Made by a program: the position numbers and the translations under genes
The notes under the pieces: model-generated
Database searches by the model: none
Seen by the model: only the letters and a program-made list of their open reading frames with translations
Told to the model about the DNA's origin: nothing
Shown: piece by piece, positions 24,655-46,364 of the stretch
Position numbering within the stretch: the stretch's first letter is position 1
Layout of the letters: each line of letters opens with the position of its first letter
NCBI GenBank assembly: GCA_023014485.1
Contig: JAJOZX010007480.1
Coordinates: 163,176-227,175 of the forward strand
Source of the DNA: Bathynomus jamesi
Lineage: Eukaryota; Arthropoda; Malacostraca; Isopoda; Cirolanidae
Length of the DNA: 64,000 nucleotides
Reading direction: 5' to 3'

Positions 24655-26380
24655 TTGTTGTTGTTGTTGTTGTTGTTGTTAGCCGATGAGCCCACCCTAA
24701 CTGAGGAAGCCGGCGGCACGTACAGTAGGTAACTGATCGCCCTCTCCGGAGTGGACCAGAGGTTCAGCGCATTAGTGATGTTATGTTGTGTTCTATGTTG
24801 TGCTAGAGCGGTACAGTCTGTCATAATGTGTTCAATTGTTTGTGGTGTGTCCTGGAACAGGTGGCAGGTGTCGACTGTGGAGTTGTCTAGTCTGTGTTTA
24901 TTTGTCTGTAAGTTGGGGTGATGTCCACATCGGAATCGTGCTAAGTTAACTCGATCCGATCTGCTCAGGCTGATCTCTGACCTGTCAATGGGTGGCAGTT
25001 TCGCACCTAGGACCGCATTCGGGCCAAGTCGTGTCAGCGCTTTGTTGGTTAAATGTGTGTGTATATGTTTTCTGTACTGTGTGATGTCTGTGGGGCGTGG
25101 TATGAAATGGAGTATTTAGTTATAATGTCTCTCTGGTGTTACTTTAATGGTGCGAGGTGTTGGTGCATGATTGTACATGTAGTGGCAAGGGTGTTGTGGG
25201 TTAGTTGCTACTGCTGCCATGAATTGTGTTCCCCTCATGTCTAAATGTTCCCTAACTTTCAGTATTTTTGTTTCTGTGTGCAGGTGTTCTCTTGGTGTTG
25301 TTTGAGTACATCCTGTAATGATACGAAGTGCGTTGTTTTGTATTGTCTGTAAGGTGTTTATGTGTGTGATTGAGATAATGGGTGCCCAGTATGGGCTAGC
25401 ATAGTCCATAACTGAGCGAATATATTGTTTGTATATGAGTGATGTTGTTTCCTGCTGGTGTCCAAAGTTTGTGCCTGTTAGTACCCTAAGCGTGTTAAGT
25501 CTTGACGTACATTTGTTTCTAATGTCCTGAATGTGGTTTGCAAAAGTTAATGATGTGTTGTATGTGACCCCAAGTATTTTGGTCCTGTGGGTGTATGGAA
25601 TGTTGGTGTTGTTTAGTGTAAGTTGTGGAGTTAGCTGGTATTCTTTTGTGTTGCTTGTAAGCAAGGTGATGGTTGATTTTGTGGGAGCTACTTTGAGTCT
25701 ATTGTGTGTGAGCCAGTCTTGTATACTGTTTATGTATGTTTGTAGGTTATTTGTAGCGGTGTCGATGTTGTTGTGGGTGGATGTTAGAGTGATGTCATCT
25801 GCATATGATGGTAAGGTAAGCTTGTTATCTATGGGTGTTGGAATGTCATGCATGTATAAGTTGAACAGTGTTGTGAGAGAACAGAACCTTGAGGGACCCC
25901 GTTCGGAAAAAACTTGGTTTTGGATGACTTGCCATTAAATGTGACATGTGAGTATCTTCCTGAAAGGTAGTTGCTCAGCCACATTTTGGTGTTATTGTGC
26001 ATGTTTGTGTTGAGTATTTTGTTTATGAGAGGGAAGCGTGGGATAGCATCAAATGCTTTACTAATGTTTATTATTGGTAATAGTGTGCGTTCAGCTGGTC
26101 GTCTGGAGTTGATGCCATCCATGATGCGCTGCATGAGGTTAGTGAGTAATGTCGTGGTTGAGTAGTGAGGTCTGAATCCATTTTGAGTAGGCGATAGTGG
26201 TATGTGTGGGTTGGTGATTTGTAAGATTAGTCTTTCTGTTACTTTGGAAGGTGTGCATGGTAAAGTAATGGGTCTATAGGAAGCTGGTTCTGTTGGATTT
26301 TTGTTTGGTTTCAGTAGTGTAATAATTTTGCATTGTTTCCATATGTCGGGAAAACTGGAAAACACATAAAAGGAATCAAC
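24655..26380 (-). mobile_element. 5'-truncated non-LTR retrotransposon with (CAA)n tail
   Basis: Minus strand. The 3' end is the TTG run at 24655-24680 (a CAA tail in its own sense). Target duplication AACGTTG appears at 24651-24657 and 26389-26395. The right junction carries a 21-base inverted copy of the target flank. Unit 2 has the uninterrupted target near 58160. Among the LINEs here it is the best preserved, hence probably the youngest. Confidence 0.85.
24830..26365 (-). pseudogene. LINE reverse transcriptase, jockey/CR1-like, partial
   Basis: It starts inside the RT domain (SFPDIWKQCKIITLLKPNKN, the finger region), continues through NGFRPHYSTTTLL, FDAIPRFPLINKIL and NGVPQGSVLS, then, after a short gap or shift near 25855, LTLPSYADDITLTSTHNNID with the catalytic YADD box, and VMDYASPYWAPIISITHIN. 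Further minus-strand text toward the tail has Cys/His spacing (FRCGHHPN, DTCHLF, then TIEHIMTDC), a C-terminal zinc-knuckle-like motif of jockey-type LINEs. ORF1 and the endonuclease are absent because of 5' truncation. Confidence 0.75.
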
Positions 26381-26412
26381 ATTGCTAAAACGTTGATTCC
26401 TTTCATGTGTTT
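26360..26412. repeat. Inverted repeat at the LINE 5' junction
   Basis: Arms 26360-26380 and 26392-26412 (21 bases, one mismatch), loop 11. The right arm is target flank shared with unit 2; the left arm is a reverse copy added at insertion. Confidence 0.85.
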
Positions 26413-27068
26413 CAAGTTAGAAGTTTGAAATAACTTGTACATAAAAATAAGTGAAGTCGTCAAATATGAACTTCTCTCCAATATTTTTTAAATGTTACTG
26501 AAATAAGTGTAAAAATCTTCCTTTATAGTTTAAATGTTTGAAATACCTTCCAAATATCGATATTTTTCACGTTTTGGAGGAGCGACAACTAATGTAATAT
26601 TTACTTGTATAATTTTTCGATTTTATTGGAGGAAGTCTGCGATTTGAAAGTCTGACAACGCTTTCCTTGACTTGATGCGATCCTTCACGAAATGCTTGTA
26701 CTTTCGCAGAGAAATATAGTTTATTCTTACAAAAAAAACTTCGCCGTAAAATGGAGGTTTTTCTGTTGCAATACCTACAAACTTCAGTCCGAGTTCTACT
26801 AATATGTCAGTTCATTATTAATGAGGTCAACGTCATTTTATTAAATTTATTTTAAAACTCAATGAATTAAAAATATCGTTCATGAGAGTACTTGCGTTAA
26901 TGTATCCGCCACAAACAAATGCATTTATGAACTTTATTTATAATAAATAATATTTGCCTTAAAATGGCGATATTCTTTGAACTGAGTCTTCAGCTTCCTT
27001 TCATTCCTTTATTTATTCTTTACAGTTTCTTTTTGAAATACTACCGAATACTAATATATATATACAGA

Positions 27069-27123
<55 letters not shown>

Positions 27124-27600
27124 GATATATTCGCTGAAAAAGCATCTCTGTTGTTATGACTAACGCCACAGTTGTTTATTAAATTACTACAATTAACTTA
27201 ATACAAACAGTCCTCCATACATGAGAAATTAAGAACTGAAACTGTATAAGACAGGGTTGGAAAGAAATACAGTGAATTTGCTTGAAACTATTTTAGGTTA
27301 CATTATCTCAAATGATATTAGAGGTTTAAATGTAATGGACCGCAATTGAAACGAAACTGTATTCAATGTACAACAATCTGTCCTAAAGATAAATCTGCAC
27401 TGAGTCATTGCTAGGTGAAATCGCCATTAACTTCACCGATCAGCATGTAGATTTACGGTTGAAATATACACGAAATACGGTGTGTCAACAAGTACAGATC
27501 GGCTGTCGTTATCCAGTGCAGGCAAATAGCATCAAAAGTGTTACTGGCAACCCATTCAATCTCAGCACGGAAAACACTGTAACAGAAGTTTATGATAAAA
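26413..27600. other. Shared intergenic DNA; no gene
   Basis: Collinear with 58160-60268 of unit 2, except for a (TA)n tract at 27058-27120 and a 0.95-kb segment present only in unit 2 (59041-59985). A short frame beginning near 27408 is shared with 60079-60267 but differs at its end and matches nothing I know. Confidence 0.5.
27058..27120. repeat. (TA)n microsatellite
   Basis: TA run, absent at the matching place in unit 2 (near 58858). Confidence 0.85.
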
Positions 27601-28174
27601 TATGGTGTGTTAATTTTAGTAAAGGCAACAATTCAAAAACTACTAATGCTCAAATGATGTCATATTATCTAGCAAACTTAGAAATATCTTTAGTGTTGTT
27701 TAAAAAAGCCATTTACCTACTTATATTTGACCATAAAGGTTTGAAATATAACCTAAATATGACTGTAGCATCGTATATTAATGTGCCATTGATATGTGTG
27801 GTCAACTTTGGTTATTTTTGGTGTGCGGTATGGTTTCTAAGTTTCACATAGTCACAAATGCTGGAGTTTTGATTGTGAATGCATGTGTTTTCCCTCCTTT
27901 TTGACAATTTTGATTACTTCGTAATGTAAATATTGTGTAATTCAAATTATTCGAAATGCTATGTGTGACCCAAACTTTCTGTATATTTTGATATGATAGA
28001 TATATGAAATTGTCATTACTTTGAATAATTAAGTCTTGTACCTATAACAACACAACCTTTTATCTGAGCTTATAGGAAGATATTAAGAATTTCAATTAAC
28101 TTAATTTTATATAATCATAATCAGTAGGCCTATCCAAATTTCAATGACATTTCTTTTGTTCACAGGTCCACAGG

Positions 28175-30903
28175 ATGAGTCAGAAAGAAATCAGAACCCG
28201 AAGCAAATCAAGTTGTCACCTAAGTCATTTGGTGGGGACTAGAAGGGAACTTCCCCCTGCTGAGCTGCCCACAGCCAGAGATCTGCTGAGGTATGGTTTG
28301 TTGAGGAGAGAGAGGAATTACCCTGTTAATGATCTGATTAACAGCGGCATTGTTCCAGGGCTACTGGCTCAGTGGAAAAAGGCCAACGCTCTATTCACAG
28401 GACCTGTAATCAACACTGAGGTCAGGATCAGGGCTAAAGTGAAGGCACTGTGGGATGAGGCAGTGAAGGTGTCCATTGGCAATGTGAAGCTAGAGGTCAA
28501 AGATAGGTTCATGATGAAACTGGACAAATTGGTGGACATCCTGACCTGTCACTGTGTGATCAGGAGCTGCAGTGAGCGTGGATGCAACCCTGTCTGCAAC
28601 AGTGAGGTTCACATTGACTGCAGCTGCAGGAGCGAGCAGAAGATACCAGTGCAGGAGCTTGCCTTCACTAAAGGTCAGATAGAAAAGGTGGGAAGTGTGG
28701 GGGCACACCAGATAGGTCTAGCTGATCACCCTGAGACCAGGAGACAGGAAGCAGTGCTGCAGAGACAGGAGCAGAGAAGGAAGGCCGAGGAGAAGAGGAG
28801 GGGAAGGCAGAGGAGTCAGCCAAGAAAGAAGAGGAGTTGAGGGAGGAGTCACTGCTGGAGATGGAGTTGGAGGGGACTGGAGATATACTGGAGGAGGCAG
28901 GGAGGAGAGAGGAGGACGAAGACTTCATACCAGAGGCTGCGACAACTTCTGTGCCTGTGGCTGAGAAGAAGAAATATAACACTAAAGATATCACCAACAT
29001 AGCTCTGGCTAGCTTGAGACATCACACTGGGCTGAGAGAGACTGCAGAGATTGCCACTGCTGCCTGGATTGATGCTGGTCTTATCACAGAATTTGACAAA
29101 ACACTGGTGATTGACCACAACAAGGTGAGGAGGGCTCAGGAGGGGGCAGGGACAATTCGACGTGGCCGACTCGATGCGACCCAACTCGATGTGGCCGACT
29201 CGATGTCAGGACAACTCGATGTCAAGCCAAGTCGATGCCAGGCCAAGTCGATGGCAGGTTAGCCGGGTTAACTGAATGCCCGGTTAGGTCAACTGTACGC
29301 CCTTGACGATTGGTTAGGTTAAGTTGTGATATTTTCGTTAAAACTAACGAAAATATCCCTTAGGGATATCACATCGAGTTGTCCTGACATCGAGTCGGCC
29401 ACATCGAGTTGGGTCGCATCGAGTCGGCCACATCGAATCGTACCCAACCCTTCAGGAGAGACTGACTAAGGAGCTGGTCAAGAAGTTTGTTGAAGAGATT
29501 AGGGAAAATGGCATCACCTGTATCTTCTTTGATGGGAAAAGAGATGACACCAAAGTGATGATGGAAGCTGAGGGCAGTGACAGGCAGTTTCCTGGCCTCA
29601 TTAGGAAGAACACTACACAGTGTGCAATGAACCAGATGGGAAATATTTGTGGCGGCATTTTGTACCAGAGGAAGCTGCAGAGGAGAGAAGTCATGCTGAG
29701 GTCATTGCTGATCATCTGGTGAACTGGCTAAGAGAGAGAGGAGCAGACCAGATCCTTTTGGCCATAGGAGGTGACAGTCCTAATGTGAATACTGGCTGGG
29801 AGGGAGGAGTAATGCATTATGTGGAGGGCAAGCTTAGCAGCAAGTTGGTGTGGATTGTCTGTGACTTGCACACTAGGGAGCTGAATCTCAGACACCTGGT
29901 GACTGCACTGGATGACAAGACATTGAGCAACAACAAGTGGTCTGGGCCCCTAGGGAAGATGTTAGACAATGCCACTTAGCTGGAGATCAACCCAAACTTC
30001 ACGAGGATCGCTGTTGGTCCTCCTCTACCCCATCTCAGTCAGGATGTAGTCAAGGACCTCAGCACAGACCAATCATATGGCTACAGAATTATTACTGCCA
30101 TCAGATTGGGAGAGATACCTCAGAGTCTAGCTCTCCTGGAGATTGGGCCAGTCTGTCACAGTAGGTGGGTCACCACGGCTCTAAGGTTCTGCAGATCGTG
30201 GATTTCCAAACATGGGCTGAAGGGTAGGAACCTGAAGAATCTGAGGATAATTGTGGAATTCATAGTGGGAGTCTACATGCGAAACTGGTTCAACATCAAG
30301 TTAAATCACAGCTGGGTGGAGGGTCCCAGGCATGTACTGTACCAGCTGGAGCTGCTCAGAAGTCAGAAGAAGGAGGTGATAGGAATAGTGAAGCCTACAT
30401 TGAAGAGATCAGCCTCATATGCACACTCTGAGGCTGTGCTCCAGGCCATGCTGTGCAGTGAGGTGGAGGAGGAGAGGAGGGAGGCAGTGAAGAGGATACT
30501 GGGAATCAGAGGTGAAGGAGATGAGGACACCCATGTAGGAGACTGCAGTGTCAGACCCAGGAAGACTCCTGACATCAACCTATATGCCACCAAACTCTCG
30601 GGGCTTATTGATTGGCACTCTGGCGTGACTAAGCCTCCTCTGACCTGCTCCCTCACCACTGCTGTAATGAAGGAGTTTCTGGATAGACCAATGGAAGTTC
30701 TTGCATGGCCCTCACACACACAGTCAGTAGAGAGGTGTGTAAGGATTACAACTGAAGCAGCACAAGTTTACTCACAAGAGAGGAGGGAGACGTACATCAG
30801 TGGCCAGGTGGCCAGTAGGGAGCTCATGTCCAGGAACAAGAGCAAGGCAGACATGGCATCCTTGGCAAAGTTCAAGAAACCTATCTATATTTCTAAGTTT
30901 TAA
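28175..30903 (+). pseudogene. Transposase-like protein of the unassigned element, inactivated
   Basis: The ATG at 28175 follows an acceptor-like TTTGTTCACAG, so a 5' intron is likely. Order of features: N-terminal helical region; a Cys-rich cluster (CHCVIRSCSERGCNPVCNSE then HIDCSCRSEQKIP) of zinc-binding look; an acidic, charged stretch; an RNase H-fold-like core with GITCIFFDGKRDD (candidate first Asp) and LLAIGGDSPNVNTG (candidate second Asp); HSRWVTTALRF, recalling the TRWNS block of hAT proteins; and a C-terminal AWPSHTQSVERCVRITTEAA. It has four lesions: a frame change near 28800, the MITE at 29143, a lost base near 29606, and TAG at 29977-29979. I associate such proteins with repetitive, transposon-like genes in several invertebrates but cannot name the superfamily. 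Confidence 0.6.
29143..29451. mobile_element. MITE with about 75-bp inverted repeats inside the transposase ORF
   Basis: Arms of about 75 bases (29149-29222 and 29372-29445), each made of repeated CGATGTGGCCGACTCGATG-like words. TCAGGAG flanks both sides (29136-29142 and 29452-29458); deleting the insert plus one TCAGGAG rejoins the host frame as RAQE then RLTKEL. A smaller inverted motif (GATATTTTCGTTAAAACTAA) lies in the centre. No ORF of its own. Family unknown. Confidence 0.85.
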
Positions 30904-31135
30904 TATTGAAATACAATCAAAATGTCTTTAATTGTGTGTAATGTATGTTATACGGGACGACAGTAATACGAAGAATTAATTAAAATTGAAATAATTAGCA
31001 TATTTTAATGATTACTGTACGAAGCTACGCAATCCTTTCTAAGCCCTTAAGTAATTGCTCAACTTGGAAAAAACACAATTGTACACAAACAGGTGTTCGC
31101 CGACGTCTTAATAATTAACGAAAACATTATTATAA
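30904..31135. other. 3' part of the unassigned transposon
   Basis: Short AT-rich stretch between the transposase stop and the LTR-like insertion; no feature seen. Confidence 0.5.
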
Positions 31136-32056
31136 TGTTAAGACAATTAGTATTCCCAATTAAAGAGGCTCAGATGCACTTTTGCGACATCTGGCGCTTG
31201 TTAATTGCTTAGGTTGCCCAACGAACCTTCAAAGCTAAAATCTCACATCCGTTACGAAACCCTTGACTGTGGAAATTCCAGATTCTTGGTTTTACGGTGA
31301 CGTGTCGCTCTGACGTATGTGAGAGTGAATTCCTTCTTATATAAGGAGGAGTTCAGCCGTTCAAACCCAGATTCAGATTTTAGATTTTGAGCAACTCTCA
31401 GCCAGACTTTGGGTTGAGTTCAACTCACCTGGGTCTCCGCGGGTAATGGGCGCAGATTACCTCGTATGCATCAGTTTTGCTTTTTGCGGTTTTTAGAAAG
31501 GGCACAAGGGTAGTTGCTTCGAGAAGAAAAACGTAACTTACCTCTGGGTGAAGGGTAAAATTTCACCTACCTAAATTGGGGAACAAGCATCGTATCAGAA
31601 ATTCGATATCGTAGATCCGACCGAAGGAAACGCTAGTAGACTTAGTTCGTTTATTTTTACGTGACCTTAATTGTCACGCATTAACATAAGAATAACTTAC
31701 ATAATTAGAACCCGGTGAACTTAATATAAATTAGACCTTGTGAACTGAAGTATAAACTCTCACCTGTAATCCGTCTATTTGAACTTGATTAAAATTACTT
31801 AAAATTAAAGCCGACTCTCAGTTATCCTATAATAATTAAACTTAAATTCGACGAGTGAAAAAGGAGCTAAGAAAGCTCCCGGATCCGGCAATTGACCTGA
31901 AGGTCAATCTGGCAAGTGACCTGAAGGTCAATCTGGCAAGTGACCTGAAGGTCAGCGCACTCTGTCGGAAGAGTACTTTTATTGTACTTGGGGGTTAAAA
32001 CTCACCGGGTAAAACGCCCCCAGGTATAATATGTATGTAAAATGTAGTTATATACA
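31136..32056 (+). mobile_element. Probable solo LTR (921 bp)
   Basis: Begins TGTTAAGACAATTAG and ends TAGTTATATACA (TG..CA), flanked by ATAA on both sides (31132-31135, 32057-32060), a 4-bp duplication typical of Gypsy-type LTR elements. Inside is a TATA box (TATATAAG, 31338-31345) with a GTTCAG initiator-like word about 20 bases on, and a triple repeat at 31893-31954. No internal retroviral-type ORFs exist, so this would be a recombined solo LTR. Short TSD and unit-1-only presence leave some doubt. Confidence 0.5.
31893..31954. promoter_or_regulatory. Three TGACCTGAAGGTCA palindromes, 24-bp period
   Basis: TGACCTGAAGGTCA occurs at 31893, 31917 and 31941 exactly 24 bases apart within a CTGGCAAG-containing tandem repeat. 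Each is an everted repeat of the nuclear-receptor half-site AGGTCA with a 2-base gap. It lies in the transcribed part of the putative LTR. Receptor binding is inference. Confidence 0.5.
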
Positions 32057-32246
32057 ATAAAAAAAATACTTGCAAAAATTGTTGATTTTTCGTAAACTTC
32101 AACTTCAAATATAAGTAGCTAGGAGTGGTCAAATCTGGATTTTAAAGCCATATTTCGATTTAGCATATAAAAATGCATCATTTGGTCGCTAGTAGTCTTT
32201 GAAAATCTTAAGATTTCACCCTGCTCCCTAAAATTGACACACCCTA

Positions 32247-33592
32247 ATAATAAAAGGCAAATTACCGTATTCGCCCCAATATAAGACGAGGTTTTTAGGT
32301 TTTTGTTCATCACGACCTTAAAAAATTCATCTCGTTTAATATTTGAGAACAAGAGCAGGAACAGCTCATGAATGGATAACGTCCTCTGCAGTTATATTCA
32401 ACCGGTATTAAAGCCAGATACAAGCTCTGACTCCCCCTAAGCAAAGTCAAAGGGCTTTTGTTATGCATCTATACCTCCTTGCAAAGAGACACCTTCCGGT
32501 ACCTCTACTATGTTACGACTTATCTCGGCCAATAGCTTTTAAATAACTATAACTAACAGAAAATAATCTGATCTGGTCTTATCCCGTAGGAACGTATATT
32601 CCTCAACACATTTAGGATAAGTCCATTATATTATTTATAGCAAACCACCCCAGCACTTCTGAGGGGCCATAAAGGCGAATTTACTTTAACACCCCCCGAA
32701 TAGGCCCAAATTCGCGACTATCGGGTGACCAAAGACGCCACGATTGAACGTGGCTGTTATATGGCGATGATTATCCCCCAGTTTTGTATTTTTCTATAAT
32801 TTCTAACATTTCATTTGGCAAGTTTTTGTTCACTTTTTCTACAAATTATTTTTTAAATAGGCTTAATAAAAATGTTATATGCCGATCATTATCTGCAAAG
32901 TAGTACAGTATAATATATTTTTTTTAAATTTCAAGCAAAATTTCGGATCACCTGAATATCAGGGCCCCAGCCTCATTTACCAAATGATATCTTCATTAAA
33001 ACTAACGAAAATGTCACGACTTAACCTAACCAATCATCAAGGGCGTACGTTATTATATTTGTTACTTTAATTAAAGCAAACAAGAAGAATACATGGGGGC
33101 CCTGATCTTATATTTGGAGCCGTCTCATATTCAGGCCAATATTATTTTCATAAACTGTAATTTCACATAATATGCATTGCAAGTACAACCGTTCTATGGC
33201 TATTCAGCGCAGGAAAGTAGCAAATAAAATTAACAAGCCTTTCGGTCACATCACTGAATATCTGTAACAGAAGTGTATGTTCAAAAACAGATACTTTACA
33301 TAACCAATTGATCTGTACATACACAATGAAACATGGATTTTCTCACATTTTATATTCTGAAAAGTACAAACCATCTGTTCATCTAATACAGGCAGTATGT
33401 ATGCCAGTTTACATAATGAACTTTTTTTTTTCATTTTGCTGACTTCTGCACAAGTTTCTCACGTAGGTCCGTTTGTATAAGTGGCAACAGTAAATTTACA
33501 CATGTGACGGGAGTGCGTTAAGCCCAGAAAGTTATTGTATTTTAACCGATCTTTTTCCACTGTAGTTTTTATTGGAGTTTAGCCTGAAAGAC
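32247..33592. other. Shared distal flank of unit 1; possible old TIR element inside
   Basis: From about 32263 to 33160 the ends resemble each other inversely (CCGTATTCGCCCCAATATAA against the inverse of ATTCAGGCCAATATTA), with the counterpart at 60270-60720 in unit 2. Words of this GTCTTATATTxGxGCCAATA type often mark old hAT-related MITEs. Unit 1 holds extra, unmatched sequence at about 32345-32690. No gene seen. Confidence 0.4.
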
Positions 33593-35293
33593 CAAACATG
33601 TTTCGAAACATAACAGACACTCTGACAAAGGGTGTCAAACATTTGATCAGCACAATTTCTTCAATGAAATAAAAAGAAATGAATGAAACAGTTTAACACA
33701 ATTTGGCTGCAGTCATCACTTACTTTTAGCTAAAACGTAGCTACTTCAAACGTCGTCATTTGTAAATGGAAGTACCAATTATTAAATAAAAATCGCGATC
33801 TTTTTACGCTTTATTAATTTTGGGTTAACAAATGATACTTTTAATGTTTTATAAAATTAATCAGCGGTTATACAAAGTATATTTATGTAATAGACAGTTT
33901 ACAATAAATGATAAAGAAACTAAACAATACTTCATCACAGAAGTGCTAAAACATTATTCAAACGTAACATAAATATGTAAAATACTTTAGTTTAGTCGCT
34001 CTTCAACTTATTCGTAATGATCTTAAGTTGATATTAATGGAACAGCAGAAGGGACATTGTCGAAACCACCTCCATTTACGCATAGCCAATCAAGAAAAGC
34101 ATTTCTGTTTGTGGAGTTTTGCAGTGCTCATCGTAGAAGCTGAAACTGAAGCCACCCTTTGGCAGGTAAACAGACGAGCACAATATGAAATTTTTGTTTG
34201 ATTTCTACGTTTGTTCCCCAAACAATTTTATATAAATTAAAATTTACATTAGAAAAGTCACAAATTTCCTTGTGTAATAAATAAACAGAATCCTATTAAT
34301 TTTTCCCAAAAGGTTTCCATGCCTCCAAACACCATATTCGGACTAGAATACCAATCATTGTTAATTTCATATCACATATCTAAATTGTACAAAAACTTCG
34401 CAATTTGTATTCTTTTTCCTAAATAAAGTTTTGAATTTGTAAAGTAAAGTTTAGTTAGAGTTTCTATAAGTATTTTAGTAAATTTAATTATAGCTTAACC
34501 TTATAATGAAGTATTCATTTGAAGCAAACTGCCATTCACTCATAATGAATTTCATGTAAATTTCAAATATACTGTACGCATGCCACATACAGACCCACGA
34601 TCTTTGAAAGGGTTATTCAATCTATCAAGAATTATATTAGAATGACGTTTTCTGAAACTCAGACAGTGTTCATTTTATATAGTGTCCTTCACAAAATCAC
34701 TTTATCACTTTGAAAATGATGATCACGTCTTCGTGAGTAGAATATCGAATCTTAGATTATGGGATGAAACACATTATCATAAAGAGAAAATATTTTATAT
34801 TGCTGAAGTACGTTCTTAATTTTGAAGGAAAATAGTTTATTGGTTTTAAATCGATAAATATTTGCAATAATAATAATAATAATAATAATAACAATAATAA
34901 TAATAATAATAATAATAATAATTTAGCGTTAGGTTATGAAACCATCTCTTGTGGAGAGGTGACGTGGTAATCTTTTCCAAGGATACAAGATAAACTAGGT
35001 TAAAATTCCATTTAGATATGAGTATAAGACAGAATGCATTAAAAAAAGCAGTTAGCTTATGTTCCCCATTGAAATACGGCAGTATAACCTTTAGTAAATG
35101 AATAACATAAAATAAGCATAATAATGTGACTAAATGTCTTAATCAGACAAGTGTCGTAACTTTTCATTACTTTTAAAATTAATTCTAGAATCTACATCAC
35201 AAAAAACATTCTAAATTGAGTTACATTCGAAAACCTAATATATATTTGTTATTTAATTTCAGTGAAGTAGTGGGTCGCAATAATATATGTATT
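33593..35293. other. Downstream flank of gene A2; no clear gene
   Basis: Matches 1-1728. Contains the (AAT)n tract and the two doubtful small frames discussed for unit 1. Confidence 0.55.
34868..34921. repeat. (AAT)n microsatellite with an AAC interruption
   Basis: About eighteen units; longer than the unit 1 tract. Confidence 0.9.
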
Positions 35294-44768
<9,475 letters not shown>

Positions 44769-46364
44769 TTTAAAGTCTTAAATAACGATGATTAAAAGTT
44801 TATTAACTATAATTTGGCGGAACACTTTAAGATTAAGAACCCAAATATTAATCACGAATATGAAAAAGTGTCCAATCTTTTCTTCTTTGAAGTGAACCAA
44901 ATCAAAGTATACACTTACGAGTTACGAGAGCCTCTGTCTCTCTTTTTATCGTCTTTATATTCTCCTTCAAAACCCATCCCCTACTTCCGTCCTCTAATAT
45001 TCCCCTGATGTATATGAGAGCAGTTGAACCTATAATCAGTTTAGAGGAGAGTCGAGGACAAAATATTTGTCCTTCAGCAAAAATTGTGAAGATAAACATT
45101 TCAAATTACTTATTTTCCTTTGATTCATTTAAACATTTAAAATGACGAAAAGATTTCATGTTTCAACTCTGCACGAACAATATTGTAAATGTATGGGTGT
45201 CATTTGTTTTAAAGTGAGGAAACAGCTGTTGTGAGTAAATTTTCAACATATTTATGATTCAACCTTCTGGAAACATCAATTCACACAGTTTCGGTAAATA
45301 GTTCGCCAAGAAATATACAGTTCCTAAAGAGCATAAAACCTAACAACTGGAAGTTGTCTGTCTTTATTTGGGTATTTCAATCGTTTTGTTGACACAAATA
45401 AAATTATAATAGAAATAAAATTAAAAAAAAACAGTAATTTCTGATTAATTTTTTATGCTTTTAAAAGGTTTATATTTGTAGGCGAACTTTTTTCCGGAAA
45501 TGTACACATTTAATTTACAATCAAAACTATTTTCATCCTCATTTACTGTATTTGAGTGCATCATTTATATAATTACGGGTTCTAAATCCGTAAAGAAATT
45601 TGAAGTTTTCCTCAATTCTACTAGTAATAAATCTTATGTGCATTTGTATTCTCACCATCATCCCTGGATAAAATCTTCTATTTTCTCTTCTATGTTTCTT
45701 AGAGAATTGAGAGTTGTCCGTCGTGAATTTTTAGATTCATGAATATTGGTACAAAATTATGTTATCCTATTTCATTTTTAGATAAGAAAGAGTTTGATTA
45801 AATAATAATTAATTTTATATAGGAATGATAATGATAGAAGACAAATGGCTTTTTCATATACTTCAGTGGTAAGAAATAAAATAAAATAGAGTTTCGGGTA
45901 CAATTTATTTTCATATATTTCTATGTTCTTCTTATCTTCCACTCTTAAAATTCGTCTGAAAATTCTCATTGAAAATTCTCATTGTAGAGAGTAAAAAGAG
46001 CAAATTCGATTTCAAATTCACATTGTAAATTTTGTTTGGAAAGAGTGAGTATTAAAATTTAATTGAAATTTTGATTAACTTAACTCCATGTGGGGTGTCT
46101 CATTTTCAGGGGTTTTCACTATCCCCGTTTACTGGGACAAAACCAGCCATCGTCCCGGAATCCAGAGATATCGCTCTTTATAAAAAATAGTGATGATAAA
46201 GTCTAAAAGTGTTTAAACATTAGCTAAATGTAGATTAGTTAGCTAATATTAAATATAAATATTTTAACGCAATAATGATAAATATAATAAAGGATAGAGA
46301 CTTGGCCGAGTTTCAAACACTGCAGAAACATAAATACGGTATGTAGCCTGGGCGGCTATGTCTA
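44769..46364. other. Upstream region of gene A2, toward D2
   Basis: Collinear with 15573-17150; includes the unexplained frame at 45500-45742. No clear promoter motif. Confidence 0.5.

Larger units (their letters stand above)
27601..32246 (+). mobile_element. 4.6-kb DNA transposon of unassigned DDE family
   Basis: Present only in unit 1; unit 2 reads straight through near 60268 (TATGATAAAATGCAAATTACC). The ends are 19-base inverted repeats, TATGGTGTGTTAATTTTAG left and TAGGGTGTGTCAATTTTAG right (two mismatches). Flanks are ATGATAAAA and ATAATAAAA, an imperfect 9-bp target duplication. It encodes a broken transposase-like protein (28175-30903), and is itself interrupted by a MITE (29143-29451) and a probable solo LTR (31136-32056). 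Base composition of the coding part is much GC-richer than the host. Confidence 0.75.

Noticed and set aside
25053..25938. Plus-strand frames rich in Cys/Val opposite the LINE
   Set aside because: Antisense shadows of the RT coding strand.
28490..29184. Minus-strand frames opposite the transposase gene
   Set aside because: Shadow frames of a GC-rich coding region; Ser-rich text with no domain.
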